A stretch of 64,000 bases of DNA from Bimuria novae-zelandiae CBS 107.79. Taxonomy: Eukaryota; Ascomycota; Dothideomycetes; Pleosporales; Didymosphaeriaceae. The position numbers and the translations under genes are program-made. Shown here piece by piece: positions 22,723 through 35,156 of the stretch. Location: assembly GCA_010015655.1 (NCBI GenBank), contig ML976657.1:2264968-2328967 (forward strand), written 5' to 3'. Under the pieces are notes generated by a model. The model saw only the letters and a list, made by a program, of their open reading frames with translations, did not search any database and was not told where the DNA came from. Numbering within the stretch: the stretch's first letter is position 1; each line of letters begins with the position of its first letter.

Positions 22723-25700
22723 TCACACCAACACCCACTCGCTCCCCCTCTTAATAAACTTATCCAGCATGAGCGTCATATCAGCGAGCACAAAGCGGCA
22801 GATGTAAAACCCGAAGAACTCAGCCACGTGGCGCGCGCACAGCTCGAGGCCGACGTGCGTCGGGGACGAGAGCTTGAGGCCTGGATCTTCAACTTGGCGA
22901 GCGATTTGATCTAGCGTACCCGTTAGCACTTGAAACCCCCCCCCCCCCCCCAAATTCATGTGTATTGCGATGTAGTGTGACATGGAAGGGGAGGGGGAAA
23001 GGGAATACGTACCCAGTATCTGCGCTGAATCAAACAGCTTCGCCAAGCTACCCATATACGCCGCATGCGGGCCCTCAAACGCCACGCTGCCCAAATCGCG
23101 CTTCGCAAACCTGACATTCGGCAGGCTCGTCATCGGGAGTGTGGCCATGGTCAAAGAGTCCTTCGATACGTCTGCGACGGCGCTCTTCGCGCCTGCCATG
23201 CTGCTCAGGCCGACGGCCGAGTTCTTAGACCGCAGCTTCCGCCACGACGTGAGGTACGACTTGCTCTGCGAGAGGCTGCTCTTGTGGTCCTGGGATCCGT
23301 GCGAGCCTTTCTCCGTGTTGCCGTCGGTGGCGGAGCTCATGCCCACGCCGTGTGCGTCCTTGAAGAGCGCAGAGACGCCATGTATGCCGACCTCGTTGCC
23401 GAGCTTCTTGGATAGCTGTGTTTGCACCTGGTCCAGGACTTGCTCGAATGCTTGCATCTCTTCGAGAACAGCGTCCGCATCGAGCGTGTCTACGGAGGAT
23501 AGTCGCTGGAGGGCTGCTGTAAGCAAATCACAGTTGGCGATCTTGTCGTCCAGGCTCTTCAGCTTCACACCCTTGACACGCCAAACATCACGAGGGATGA
23601 AAAGCTTAGTCGACAGGTACCCGCCACGCGGATGAGCTATCGTTTGATAGAAGCATCGCATGAGCCAGAATGGTCGGAGCAGGTACGACTCTGGGCAGGG
23701 CTCCAATGGTATCGGCGCGTTCGCAACAGCAGCACTCGGTGACCCTGGAGAATAGGGCGAGTGAATATCACTTTCGAACAGATGCATTCCTCCGCTGGGC
23801 AGGCCGTCGACGTTGAATGTGGGCATACTCGGGGTGGGCGTAGGCATAGGCGCAATGCTGGGTTTTCGGCCTCCGAAATTGAACGTAGCACTCATCGGCG
23901 TCGCGACCGAGCCATCTGAACCATCTGGGCTGGAGACTGAGAGGTTCCGCTGCTTCAGGCTGAGCGATGACTTGTTCTTCCTGATACCCATCGACGAGCC
24001 TTTGCCAGTCTTGGGAGACGGTGGAGCGAAATTTGTGTCATTTGACATAGCATTGCCAAGGGCTGGGGTTGCTGGTGATACGGTGAAGGTGGTGTCGGCT
24101 GGACTAGGAACAAGAGCTTGTGGTGAGGGTGCGTTGAGTCCAGTTTGTGAGTGTGTTGGAGGTATTGCAGGAACCTTGAAAGTTCCGTCGGCTGGAGGCT
24201 GCGTATTGCTGAACGTTGCAGCAGCCGCAGACTTGGGTAGTGGCGGGATCTCAGGTCGCGCTTCTCTCTCAATGTGCGCCGAGTTATCGGTCCCTATGGT
24301 ATGCGGCGCCGGAGGGACAGGTGGTAGTGCGGTTTCTATCTTCAGCGACTTGGCGTTTTGGCCAGATAGCCTGCGGGTGCGAACCGAGGCAGCGTCCTTT
24401 GATATAATACACGCCTTGGGCGTCGTTTCAGAAGTATCAGTTCCTTCCGAAGTTCGAGTTTCCGATACCGACGCCAAGCTAGCAGACGAGGTCGATACCG
24501 GTGGTGGGTAACTTATTGGCGCCTTTGGCTTCGATGGCTGCATGACTTCCGCAACGGTCGACAGTGACGTTCCACCCGTGGTCCTGTGCGACGATACCGA
24601 GCTGTTGTACGTAGCACCCGAAAAGCCACTGGAATCTGACTGACGCGGTAATGATGACTTTGTTTGGAGGTCAAAGTCAAACCCGTCCAGCATGTACTCC
24701 CTTGTAATCTCGTCCAATAAGCGTTCCTCCTCGTCCTCATCATCCTCGAAGTTGAATTCCACACTCTCCCTGACGTGTGGTAACGGTTCATTTCGTAGCT
24801 GTGTCTCCTTGTAACGATACTTCGCGGCTGCGATGGTTTCTTCTCTTTCCGCTTCTCGTACCCGCTCCTTTGCTAGCTCCACGTTCCTCATCTTATTCGC
24901 CCTCAATTCGGCCGAGTCGGGTATTCCATCTTCATAAGGTTCGTAGCCTTCGTCATAAGCCGCTTCGACGGCTGCGTCTAGTGCGGCGTTAAATTCGGCT
25001 TCCGTTGCGCCGCTTCCATTTCGAATATGCTTCCTGCGCATCCCACCTGGGGAAAGTGAATGCACCGACGATGAACAGGAGGAACCGCCAGATTCGTCGA
25101 TGGTGTCGAGCCATGACACAGACTCACTGCTGTTGCCTCTTTGGTGCCCTGCCCGAGTCGGTTCGTCTAGCGTGTTGCGTGTGCTCAGTTGAACCTCCTT
25201 GCTGGACGAAGTGAAGGGCGATATCGGCCGGCGAGGGGATAGTGGTGGCGGCATATAACTCCGGTCCATTGGCGGTTCTATGACTGTTGGTCCTGACGCG
25301 GGGTTGCCTGCAGGTCGACTAGGTGGAGGTTGTAAGTTGAACTGATTCGAACTCGTCATACCTACTTGCACATCACGAATTGCTGTCGTTATGACAGAGT
25401 CGCGCTGCCCACCCGGCTGTGCCATTTTCAAAAGGAGCTGCGGTGGGGTTTGTGACCTTGAACCTGATCGTGAACCCGATCTCCCAGGCCCGACGTTGTC
25501 GTCCACAGGCCGCTCGTCGATGATTCTGTTGAACTTGGCTGCGGGCATGTCAGGCTCTTCGTCATCTGCACCTAGCAGCATAGACCGTCCTTCTTCTAGT
25601 GATTCGTTACTCATGGGTCGCGCGGGCAGTGATTTTCCGCTCGAGGAGTGGTAACCGGGGTCTAGGCGTTTGAGCTCTTCTATGCGGTTGGTGTAGGTCA

Positions 25701-26923
25701 CACGCTGTGACGTGTCAGTGCCTGCAAATGGAATTGGTTCGTCCGTCACTCACGATAGCGTCCAGCTTCCGTTTGTCCTCTTCACCTGAACTCCGTATCA
25801 TGACCTGCTGCAGGAGCTTGCACGCGTCCCCGTACGCCTCCATGGCGCCCTCGAAATTTTGCGCATTGTCCAGCAAGACTGCAGTGTTCGCCTTCTGCAG
25901 CGCGCGTGAAAGCATGGTCTTTTTGTCCTTCTCCCTCCGCTCCCTGGTGCGCGGAGGGGTGCTGTGGACACCGTCGTCTAGACGGAGGCTTGCGCTGCTT
26001 TCGCTCCGGTCTCTGTATTCCGGCTCTTTCGAGTAGGACCGTTCGTGGACAGCGAACTGCGCTGGTTTTGGTGGGGGGTCCCTTGCGGCCCCGGTCGAGG
26101 GACGGCCCGCTGCTGCCGGTGACCGCGAAGCAGCCGTGTTCGCCCTGTGCCGTGCTTCGGTCTCGAGGACGCTGACGGGCGGCGACCCCAGCGGCGGCCT
26201 CCCTAGCAGCTTGTCCACCTTGATGCGCGAGGGTGGTCGCTGGCCGGGCGGGGGCCGGGGCTTCGAGTTGAAGTAGTCGGGGGCGGTGGTCGAATACGTG
26301 GTGGGCGTGACGAGCCCGGCGGTGGAGGGAGGCTCGCTCGGGGAGCCGGTGTGCGGGCTGTTGGGATCATACACGGTCGATGGCAGCAGCGCGGGCAGCG
26401 TGGGGATCTGCGGAGGGCCCGTGGCTTGCCTGGGGGGGTTGTAGACGGGCGAGCGCGGGCGCTGGTGGGCGCGACGGGGGCTCGAGGCCGGCGAGCGGTC
26501 GGACGCAAAGGGCGAAGCAGCGCTGGGGCGTGCGGGCTCATGGACGGCGGAGAGCGACTGCGACTGGAGGTGGCGCGAGAAGCTGGGATGCGGCAGCGCG
26601 TGCCCCTTCTCGCCGAACAGCGTCACGCTCGGCGAGGCCACGGTGCTCTCGGTGCTCTGCGACCAGCGATTGAGGTTCGCAACGCCCTCCCGGAAGACTC
26701 CTAAGGGCACTTCAGCGCCGGTGGCAGCGCTACTGCGACGTCTGGCTCCAGGCGGTGTGGCCGCGCTGTGGGGTTTGGACGGATCGAGGATAGGGTCCCT
26801 GAACGAGGCGGACCGCTTGACGGTGACGGTCGACGACGAGGACAGCGAATTGCTGCGCGAGGGGCGGCGGTGCGGGGGGCCTGCGACGTCGCCAGCAGCG
26901 GGCGTCGTGAAGAGGAGGTTCAT
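22723..26923 (-). CDS. large MIT-domain protein
   Basis: Three exons, 26923..25754, 25704..23013 and 22928..22723, give 1355 residues. Residues 1-330 are disordered, Pro/Ser/Arg-rich. At about 338-395 lies an MIT (microtubule interacting and transport) three-helix domain: MLSRALQKANTAVLLDNAQNFEGAMEAYGDACKLL, then IRSSGEEDKRKLDA, RVTYTNRIEELKRL; the first intron falls inside it. A long Ser/Pro-rich region follows, and a folded C-terminal part starts with LLRPFWLMRCFYQTIAHPRGGYLSTKLFIPRDVW and ends FGFYICRFVLADMTLMLDKFIKRGSEW. MIT domains bind ESCRT-III tails or spastin-type partners, so a role in endosomal sorting or septation is possible but inferred. The last intron is odd: 84 bp, no in-frame stop, and G16 next to the 3' splice site. 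Confidence 0.8.
22936..22951 (+). repeat. C16 homopolymer inside an intron
   Basis: Sixteen consecutive C on the plus strand, so G16 on the transcribed strand, ending 6 nt from the AG of the last MIT-gene intron. It sits where a pyrimidine tract would be expected. Confidence 0.9.
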
Positions 26924-27399
26924 GGCGGAGAGAGCGCGCCGATGCCTGATATGCTCTGAGTGTCTCAGTGCTGCCGTTCCCTAGTCATGCACGTTTATGC
27001 ACCCTGTCTTCTTCCCGCATGGCGCCGTGTGCAGGAACGCGCGCAGTCGGGGCGGGACGAACAGCAGCAGCAGCGGGTGAATGTGAAAGTGTGTGTGTAG
27101 CTGCGGTGCTGCCCACGGGTGCTGCTGTGTATCGGGGGACGCTTGCTGCAAGTAGGGGTCCTCCCACGAGTGGAGAACGAGGCGGCCAAGCATTGCGACG
27201 CCCACTCGCGTAGGGCCAGGGGGTTATTAAGACAGCGGCCCGGACAGGCTAGCCCCAGGAGCGAGGCGCCCGCGAAGAGCAAAGTGCGTCCCTAAAATTT
27301 CCCTAGAGCTGCGCGAGAAACGACGCCATACACCACCAGCGCGCCGACTGTACCCACCGCCGTGGGTGCGATACGAGCGCTCCGCTCCCGACGCTGCTA

Positions 27400-27437
<38 letters not shown>

Positions 27438-28139
27438 CGTGTCTACTGCACAGTGCAATCCCTGTGCCCGCGACTCAGCCGTCCGTCCAATGTTTCGCAA
27501 TTCCGGATCTCGGGTTCCTGACTGACCGCCGCCGACACGGACACGAGGGCGGACTCTAGCAGCCCGCCGGCGAGCTTCAAAGGGCAACTTGACAGGCGCC
27601 ATATCTATTACGGTACCTATCGAGATAAAAAGATGCGTGTCCCGTCCGGACTCGAGCAGCCGTCTACGGAGCACCTCCCTGCACGTCCATCTCACGCTAC
27701 TCCGCGCTGCATTTGATACACCCGCGTCCTCACCTTCGCGTCGCCCACAGCACACACCCTGTCGTCACGTCACGCCAGCACAACATGCGGTCAAGATCTG
27801 ACGCTTCCGTGACTACAGTACCTGCGCCTATCGTACCGTTATATGATGCTTCGTAAGTCTAATCTACCACGCCCCACAGATCATGGGTCTTCAGAGACCA
27901 AATCTAGTCCCGTTCCGTCCGTTTCATGCATTCCCGTTATTGCGTCATGCCGTCTGACTGCGATATACCCCAAGCAGTTCTACAGCAGACCTCTCTACAT
28001 CGCCTGTGTCTTACCCAGGATGCGTGATACAGGTACCGCGAGCATGAGAGGTGCCATTAGCGTAGCGGTAACCTCTGGCTCCGTAACATGCACCCTGGCG
28101 TACCCAGGACAAGCTAGGGCCCACAGTGCTCCGTGGCCC
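26924..28139. other. interval between MIT gene and CSN3, with CTG repeat
   Basis: About 1.2 kb upstream of the MIT-domain gene and downstream of CSN3. GC-rich on the left. A pure (CTG)12 tract lies at 27401-27436. No frame is convincing; the tract yields poly-Ala or poly-Gln shadows only. Confidence 0.5.
27401..27436 (+). repeat. (CTG)12 microsatellite
   Basis: Twelve uninterrupted CTG units, about 0.5 kb upstream of the MIT-gene start codon (26923). Confidence 0.9.
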
Positions 28140-29936
28140 TCATCGCATGTCGCTCATAATGTCCTCGTCCATGTCGCCGTCGTCGAAGGTGACATCCATA
28201 GGGTCCCCGCCGCCCCCACCCGCGCTGTTCTTCTTCTTCTGCCGCTTAACCCACTCCACATACTCCCTGGTAATGCTTAGACGGTAGTCCGCATCCTTCA
28301 CCTGCTCGGCCAGCGCCTTCGTTCGCTGCGTCTGCTCAAACAGCGCCTGTTGCTGCTGCTTCTCCGTCTGGGCAAGGGGTCCTTGGGTGGGGTCGAGGTA
28401 GAAACGCAACACGGCGCCTGCCGCCGAGTCGTCGAGCCGGGCGTTTAGCAAGCCTTGCTGAATCAACGAGTCCACGAACGTGGCCACTTGTTCCACGCTG
28501 CTGCCCACGTTGTTGGCAATGTTTGAGACAGGAATGGCCGAGAAGGTCCGTGACAGCCGCGTGAGATAGGCTCGGTTTTGATGTTGCACGAGCTGCTCGA
28601 CTAGTCCAGCGTTGCCATCCTACACATTGTGTAAGCGCCATGCGTTGAAACGGACAAAACATGTTTCATGTGGGGCATCGAAGTGGGGAATAACCGTCCC
28701 GCATGTACTGTTTCGTACGGGGTTTACCTACCTCTTCCCATATCTCCATTCCTGCATTGACCTGTGCTTTGAGTTTCGGCAAGTTGTTCAATTGTTGGAA
28801 CGCGTCTGCAAGCGCCTCATACGCTTTTGCAGCATTCTTGCAATTCTTGACTGCGGTGGAACTCATCGTGCGGGGCGGCATCTTGTACTGAGAACAATTA
28901 ATCAAACATGCTCAAATCATCACCACACTGTACCTACCGACTGGTCTGCCAAACAGTTTATCAACACCCACTTCTTGTATGCCTCGAGCATCAAGCCATT
29001 GAGTGCATTGTTCGCAGGAGTGACCAACACATGCTCCAAGAAATGCAGAGCATCTTTGAATCGGCCTTCTCCAAGATATGCCATGGCTCCCAAGACATAG
29101 TATTCTTGTAGGTCGGTCAGACTGATCTTATTCGTATGACCCGATTTCAGGTTGATATACTCTCCGCTCGTAACACTGTCCGAAGCCACCACAGAATATT
29201 CCAGATCTTCCAACGTTTCCTTCGCAATGGTTGTAGGAAGGCTGTGGATGTAGTTGTCGAGAACAGGTAGAGCAGCTTTGTAGGACCGAGTCTCCATGCA
29301 CAGTCGAATGAAGTTGAGGTGCGTCGAGGTGAAAGTGCCTGTGGTGGGGTCGAGGCGAAACATTGCGGAGCGGATGGGAGCGATGGCAAGAGCAGACTAT
29401 ATTAATTAGCACATATAACTTTGGCAACTTGCAGTAGGCGAAGAGAAAAGTTGGGCGCTTTCCCTGCCAACTGCTGTGAGCAAGAGTTTAAACATACCGC
29501 TCCTACGTTCCGTGCAATCTGCTCAACATGTTCCACAAGCTTCTTCCACTCTCCTCCAGCATACCGCATCTGCACAGGGTCAAACGACTCTAGAAACAAC
29601 ACCAGCTTATTCCATAACGGTAATTCAGGCTGTAGCTGTTCTGGACTCCTCTTATTGGTCGCCTCAATGCGGTGCCGGAGGGTATAAGCGTAGGCTATCG
29701 CGTTGGCTGTAGGGTCCAGCAACTACAAGAGTTAGATGCATGGCTATACAATGTTTGGCGGTACATACATGGAGAGGATCTTGTGGTGAGTCTGCGCCCT
29801 TAAGAGCTTGTGCCTGTGAGAGGCCGCTGACGTGCTTAACGAACTCGCGGGCTTCCTTGTCGTAGTTGCATCGCTGCTGGAGCTCTTGAGCATCTGGCTG
29901 GAAGTTCGCCAAGAGGGTGACTAGTTCTGCAGACAT
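28140..29936 (-). CDS. CSN3: COP9 signalosome subunit 3
   Basis: Five exons, 29936..29769, 29722..29498, 29396..28938, 28887..28732 and 28619..28140, with introns of 46, 101, 50 and 112 bp; 495 residues. The N-terminal half is an all-helical TPR-like repeat region (for example FIRLCMETRSYKAALPVLDNYIHSL, then YYVLGAMAYLGEGRFKDALHFLEHVLVTP). The C-terminal part holds the PCI winged-helix domain (about 290-400): VQHQNRAYLTRLSRTFSAIPVSNIANNVG, SSVEQVATFVDSLIQQGLLNARLD. The tail ends in an acidic DDGDMDEDIM stretch. The COP9 signalosome removes Nedd8 from cullins and in fungi controls development and secondary metabolism. CSN3 is a scaffold subunit with no catalytic residues. The 26S lid subunit Rpn3 is the nearest alternative, but the VTPANNALNGLMLEAYKKWVL block fits CSN3. 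Confidence 0.88.
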
Positions 29937-30620
29937 CTTGACCGCTGGCCTTTCGATTGTCTGGTCTAGAGTTTCGACGTGATGCTGTGGAGACTCAAGG
30001 GTTGTGTGGAGACGTCACTGTGCGGGAATATCGAGAACGCGGGGCGTTATAAGGCGCGGTCGCACCTGCCTAAATGGTGTGCCAGCAGCGATTGGGACAA
30101 GGACGGGTCTGTACGGGTAAAGTAAGTGAGGCAGCTAAAATACCAAGATCCTGCTGCGCAAAGGGTTGACTGGTCGTTGAGGCGAAGTTTGGGGAGCGTG
30201 TGTACAAGTGAAGCTCCGGAGCTCCAGGCTGCGATTCCCCACATCAACACTAAGGCAGAACGCCACACGCCTGCGCCACCTCCATTTGCTAACCGCACTC
30301 TTACGCCCGCGAAAAAGTCGTAGATAGCGCAAGGACCATCTTCCACCAAATCTAACTAAAGTACGGTCAAGTTACCCCAGGCTAATCTGTGGCTTTTCAA
30401 AGGCGCGAGAACCGCACAACTAACCGGGTCCGCTTAAACATACACTACATGCTTTCCGTGGGCTGTCACTAGCTATTTGTGACTAATAGCTAGGTCAAAT
30501 TGAAAACGAACTAGGGAATAATATAAATAGGCTAGAGCATCATGAAGTCATACCATGACCAAAAAAAACACCCAGAAATGCATCCAGTACGCCGCGCCAA
30601 CCAACGCAATCAAACCACAA
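29937..30620. other. noncoding interval between CSN3 and BUB1
   Basis: Holds the CSN3 promoter region and the BUB1 3' flank. No supportable gene. Confidence 0.45.
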
Positions 30621-33600
30621 CTACCTCTTCTTAACAGCCTCCTCCATCCTCCTCACCAGCGCCTTCAGTCCCACGCCCTTTTCGCAGTTCGCTTCCAGCC
30701 ACGCCTCCATCTTCTCCCTCACCTCCCGCATTCCCCTCGAAACAGGCATCTTCCGGCCCTCTTCCCCTTCCAAATGCATCAGCGGATTGAGTAGCAGATC
30801 CAGAGCTTCCTGCCAGATTTCCGTTTGCCAGTAACGTTTCAGACTTTCCTTGATGCGGTACGACTTCGTCGCCCCCGCGCCGAGCGTGGCCGCTCTTTCG
30901 GCGACAGTCGAGATGTACTTTCCGAAGAGGAGGTTGTGAACGATACCTGCGAGGCCATGGTAGTCGATTTGGTACGTCCACGGTCGCAACTCGCGCATTT
31001 CGGCGCAATCGGCTTCGGTGGTGGGCCAGTCGGCGATGAACTGCACGTCGGGCTTGAAGACCTTCATGTCGATGCCGCGACCGAAATCTATGAGCGTGAT
31101 GCCCTTGGAAGCCCAGCCGTCACGGCCGTCGCGCTTGTATTGGCAGCCCCACTGCTCGTCTTTTGATAGCGTGTCGAAACGGATGAGGATGTTGTCGGCT
31201 TTCAAGTCGCCGTGGATCAGACCCTTGGAATGCAATGCTTCTACCGTGCGGAAGAGCTCGATGGTGAAGAACATGGCAAGCTGCTCGTCCAGGACTCCGT
31301 TGTCCGCGCGAGCAATGTTGACCAGGTCGAGTAGTGTCCCTTGATCTCTGAACTCCTCGACCAGGTAGCATTCGTCTTTGAACATATACATTTCGTATGC
31401 GTGGATGACTGAGTCTGCTGGGCGAGAGACGCCCAAACGCCGCTTAGCTTGTCGCATGATGTAAAACTCCCATGGTGAAGGCGGTTCTTCCATCTTGAGT
31501 GCTTCCAAAGAGTGGCGCTTGACGCCAAACTCGCCCTTGCCCATCCGTATCGGCTGGTTCTCGTCTTGCTCTTCTTCGATCGACGTGCTCTCAGCTAGGT
31601 AGACTGGAGCGAACGCACCCTTGCCGAGCTCTTTCTTGACAGTGTACATCCTGTCACTGCCTTGAAAACGGAGGATAGGCGGTACGGTAAGGTTGGTTGC
31701 CGTCTTGTCACTTGATGTTCGACTGCTCATCTTGGAAACAGCCTTCGTGTACTTGCGTATTTCTGCACCCTTTCCGAACGTGCACTCTGTATCCGCAAAA
31801 TACCCATCGTAGGAGTCTAGCGGAGGCTGTATTTCCTGAAGAACGTGCTCCCGAATAGCTTCGTCAACAGGATTGCACTGTATATCTTGAATTATAGGAC
31901 CCTTTGGTTTCGTCTCCTTGACGCCGCCGTCCTTTTTGACAAGAACAGTTGGTTTCACTTCGCCCAATGGCTCTTCCACAGGTTTTGTCTCCCGAAGGGT
32001 GAGCTTTGTGACTTTTGCAGGACTATCAGTAGTTGACACGAGCGATTCTTGTAACGGACTGCTCCACGGCTCGTCGCCATCCTCGATGATAGCTGGCGTA
32101 CCCTTGGACCGTGATGGCGTTTTCGCCGCAAAGTAGTCCTTTTGTGCATGAGCGGTTGCGATCCCAAGCGAGGATTCTGTCTTTTCGACAATGGGCGTCA
32201 TAAACGGTAAACGATTGTTGGCAGCCAAAGCAGGGTCACGATATGGTCCGGTTGGCGCATTGAAGTTCTCGGGAGGCACAGGCACGAAACGAGTTGGTAG
32301 AGATTGTGAAGGAAGTTCTGGAGATGTAGGTGTAACGAGTCCTTCACCCGAGTCTTCGGCATGGTCCTGCGAATGGGACACCTCGCTGAGGGATTCGTCA
32401 TCGGAACCGTCATCGGAACCGTCAACTTCTTCGTCCGATTCAGAGCGCCTGCGTTCTTGTGGTACGTGCTTGCTTTCTGTGAACTCGGACCAAGCTGATA
32501 TGCTCTTGGTGTCGGTCTCGTCTGCCTCGCTCTCTTCCGCATCGTCATCTCCTATCGTTGTGCCGAGCGTGAAGTCCGCGGCAGTAGTTTCGTCTCCGAA
32601 TTCGCTTGTGGCGCATGAAAGGTGACCGGTTCCAGTACTTTCTCCAGCACTTGTGTAGTCATCGTCTTCACCATCGCCATCGCCATCGCTCATATCTTCC
32701 TCACTCTCTATCTCATTAGTTGTTTCTGTAGCTTCTTTAAGAGGTTCGTTGAAGATATCATAGATCTCATCCATGGCTTCCTTAGTGTGCAAGGTCATTG
32801 TCGCTTCTTTGCCCAGCTTCTTGCGGCGAATCTTGCGCCCTGTAGGAGAATCCAGATTCGTTTGAACTATTTGACGTCAGCATTGGGAGGTTATAGCGAA
32901 GTTCGGCTATCACTTACTGGTCTGCGTCTCATTTCGAATCTCTTTGACCTCCATCACCTTAATTTTACGAGTCCGGTTGGAACGCTCATCTCGTCTGGCC
33001 TTTTTGGTAGTCTTGGCCTTCTCAACTTCCAGCTGCGATGGAGGCATGTTCTCATCGTTGAATACCACTTCATCTTCAATGCCTTTCAAAGGCACGGTCT
33101 GGGTCTTGAGCACCTCTCTCTTTGACTCTCTGTGGGATCCTGCATCGTCATCCGCAAGTACAGCAAACGCCTTGTTGGCCTTCTTTTGCGCCTTCTGTGC
33201 AGGAGAAGATGACCGAGGTGATGCCTGTTCATCTACATGAACTTGGAGCTTTGTGCTGGGCTTCCTCTGCTCCCCTATTGGCGATGGTGGTTGTTCTACA
33301 TCCACATGGATTTGGAGCTTGTTGCTGGTCTCCTTGACACCCTCCGCCAATGATGAAGCGGCTCGCTCTGGTGTCTGTCCTTGGTCCACATGGACCTGAA
33401 TTTTGTTGCTGCTGTCATTGTTCTCCCGCAAAATTGGAGGAGACTCCTCAGGTGTCGGCCCTTGTTCCACATCGACCAGAATCGTGACATTATCCACTTC
33501 CCGCTCTTTGATTCGCGTAGCGTCCCAATCTACGTTCAACCAGCCGCGATGTCTTGCTCTCAACTCTTCAAACGAATACTCGGAGTCAGCCCTAGGGTAA

Positions 33601-34774
33601 ATCAACTGAAAGTTTGCGAACCGCACTTCCACATTTCCGGTTTTGGGGTTTACGGGCGGTTCCTCTGAGTGAACTGGATGGGGAATCACGTCTTCGTCAT
33701 TAACCAATGTAGACTACAATACATCAAAGGCAAACGCCACATCAGTTAGTCCTGTGGTCGTAAATATGTGTAGGGCTATGGTGGGCTTGTTTGACTCACC
33801 TCGTCCTTGAAGATCATCATCTTCGGGACCCCTGTGTTCTTCTTCCCCACCTTCAACGTCTCTCCAACCCATGAACGCGCTTCAGTTGCGTTCTCCTTCT
33901 TGCGGTCCGTCAGCGATCCAATGCTATCCCACCCTTTCGAGCCCCCGCTAGAGCCAGGCTTGGGTGGCTCGTCACCATCCGCGAAAATGGCGAGCTTTGA
34001 TTTTCCTGATCTCGTGGAGCCACCTGCCATCTGCGGTCGACTCTGCGCTTGCGGATCCACCGGTTCAGTCGCAAAAGGGTCGAGCTTCGCAGCGAGCGCA
34101 GGGCGCACGGTCGGTAGCGCAGGGCTGCTAGGCTCGGCGCTTTGTTGTGGCCGGCTCTCGAACCGGTGCTGAAACTCGCCGTACTTGCGAACGAGTCGCT
34201 CGACAGGGCGCGCTTCCTTGTCAATGCCCATGCTGTATACCTCCTCAGCCTGCGTCCAGCGGCCAGACGTCTCCAGCCAGGCCGCAAATTCCTCGTAGTA
34301 TAGAGCGAGCTTGTCGCCGATGTTATGCCGCGCGAGGTATGCAAAAGTCTCTCGTGGCGCATCCGAGAAGAACCGAATGTAGTGCAGCCACAGCTTGAGG
34401 TACCGCGGGTCGTTCTTGTAGAGCGGTGACGACTGGAAGGCCTTGGTTGCGCGTTCGAGCAAGGGACAGAGCTGCGACTGTGGTGTGTTCTGGGCAGAAG
34501 GGTATGCGTCTAGCGTCCACTTGACGTAGCGGTCGTAAACATCGAGTGGGTCGTCCGAATCGTCGATGGCTTGTAGCTCCTGCTCGAACTCCTGGCGCTT
34601 TTCGCTGTGCGCATCCTGCAATTGCGAAGGAGAAAGAGTTTGCCCTGCACGCGAGGAGAGCGGCGGCGTGTACAGCTGCGCGAGCGCTTTTGCAGAGCGT
34701 CCGCTGGGAAGCGCCTGGATGTTCTCCTTGTGGGTCTCGATGACCTCGAAGTTGATCAAATCGTCGGAGCCCAT
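30621..34774 (-). CDS. BUB1: spindle checkpoint kinase BUB1 (MadBub type)
   Basis: Three exons, 34774..33800, 33713..32918 and 32866..30621; 1338 residues. A KEN box (THKENIQ, about residues 15-19) opens the protein. The Mad3/BUB1 homology TPR domain follows at about 60-200 (DDPLDVYDRYVKWTLDAYPS, YLKLWLHYIRFFSDAPRETFAYLARHNIG). KMMIFKDE near 325 probably belongs to the Bub3-binding GLEBS region. Exon 2 has four degenerate repeats with core L/I-Q-V/I-H-V-D. The C-terminal third is the kinase: glycine-rich loop LGKGAFAPVYLAE, catalytic loop HGDLKADN (where the family usually has HGDLKPDN), and metal-binding DFG in LIDFGRGID. BUB1 phosphorylates H2A and recruits checkpoint proteins at unattached kinetochores. 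The combination of KEN box and kinase suggests one gene doing both Bub1 and Mad3 work. Confidence 0.93.
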
Positions 34775-35156
34775 GGTGCCGGCGGGGTATCAAAAGAAGG
34801 AAGAAAAAATCGTGGAATGCAAACAAGGTCCAAAGGGCTTACCTGGGCGCGTCGTGGTCGTGAAGGTCGTGTCAATGCTGCAGCGTGGTGGGGCGCATCG
34901 TGTTGATGCGGCCGCTCACGCTCCAGCCGAAAGCGGATTGGGGGTGTTGTTTCCCCAGCAACCGTCCAAACCCCTTGAAGTTCACGTCACTAATTATTGC
35001 CCCTAGTCTGACTAGGGCCGCGTTGTCAATGATTCTCGTCGGCGGTCCGACCCATAGCATTAATCGCGATCATAATGCTCGTTGTAACGCTGCCTAATCA
35101 TGATGCACATCCCAGCATCTACTCCTGGAAAGAACTCTACGATACGCTAGCATCCC
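34775..35156. other. BUB1 promoter / ADH 3' flank
   Basis: 382 bp between the BUB1 start and the alcohol dehydrogenase stop, both genes on the minus strand. No element identified. Confidence 0.4.

Noticed and set aside
23813..24511. 232-codon plus-strand frame
   Set aside because: Antisense of the disordered region of the MIT-domain gene; no domain and no splice support.
26351..26984. Arg/Ala-rich plus-strand frames
   Set aside because: Shadow of GC-rich exon 1 of the MIT-domain gene.
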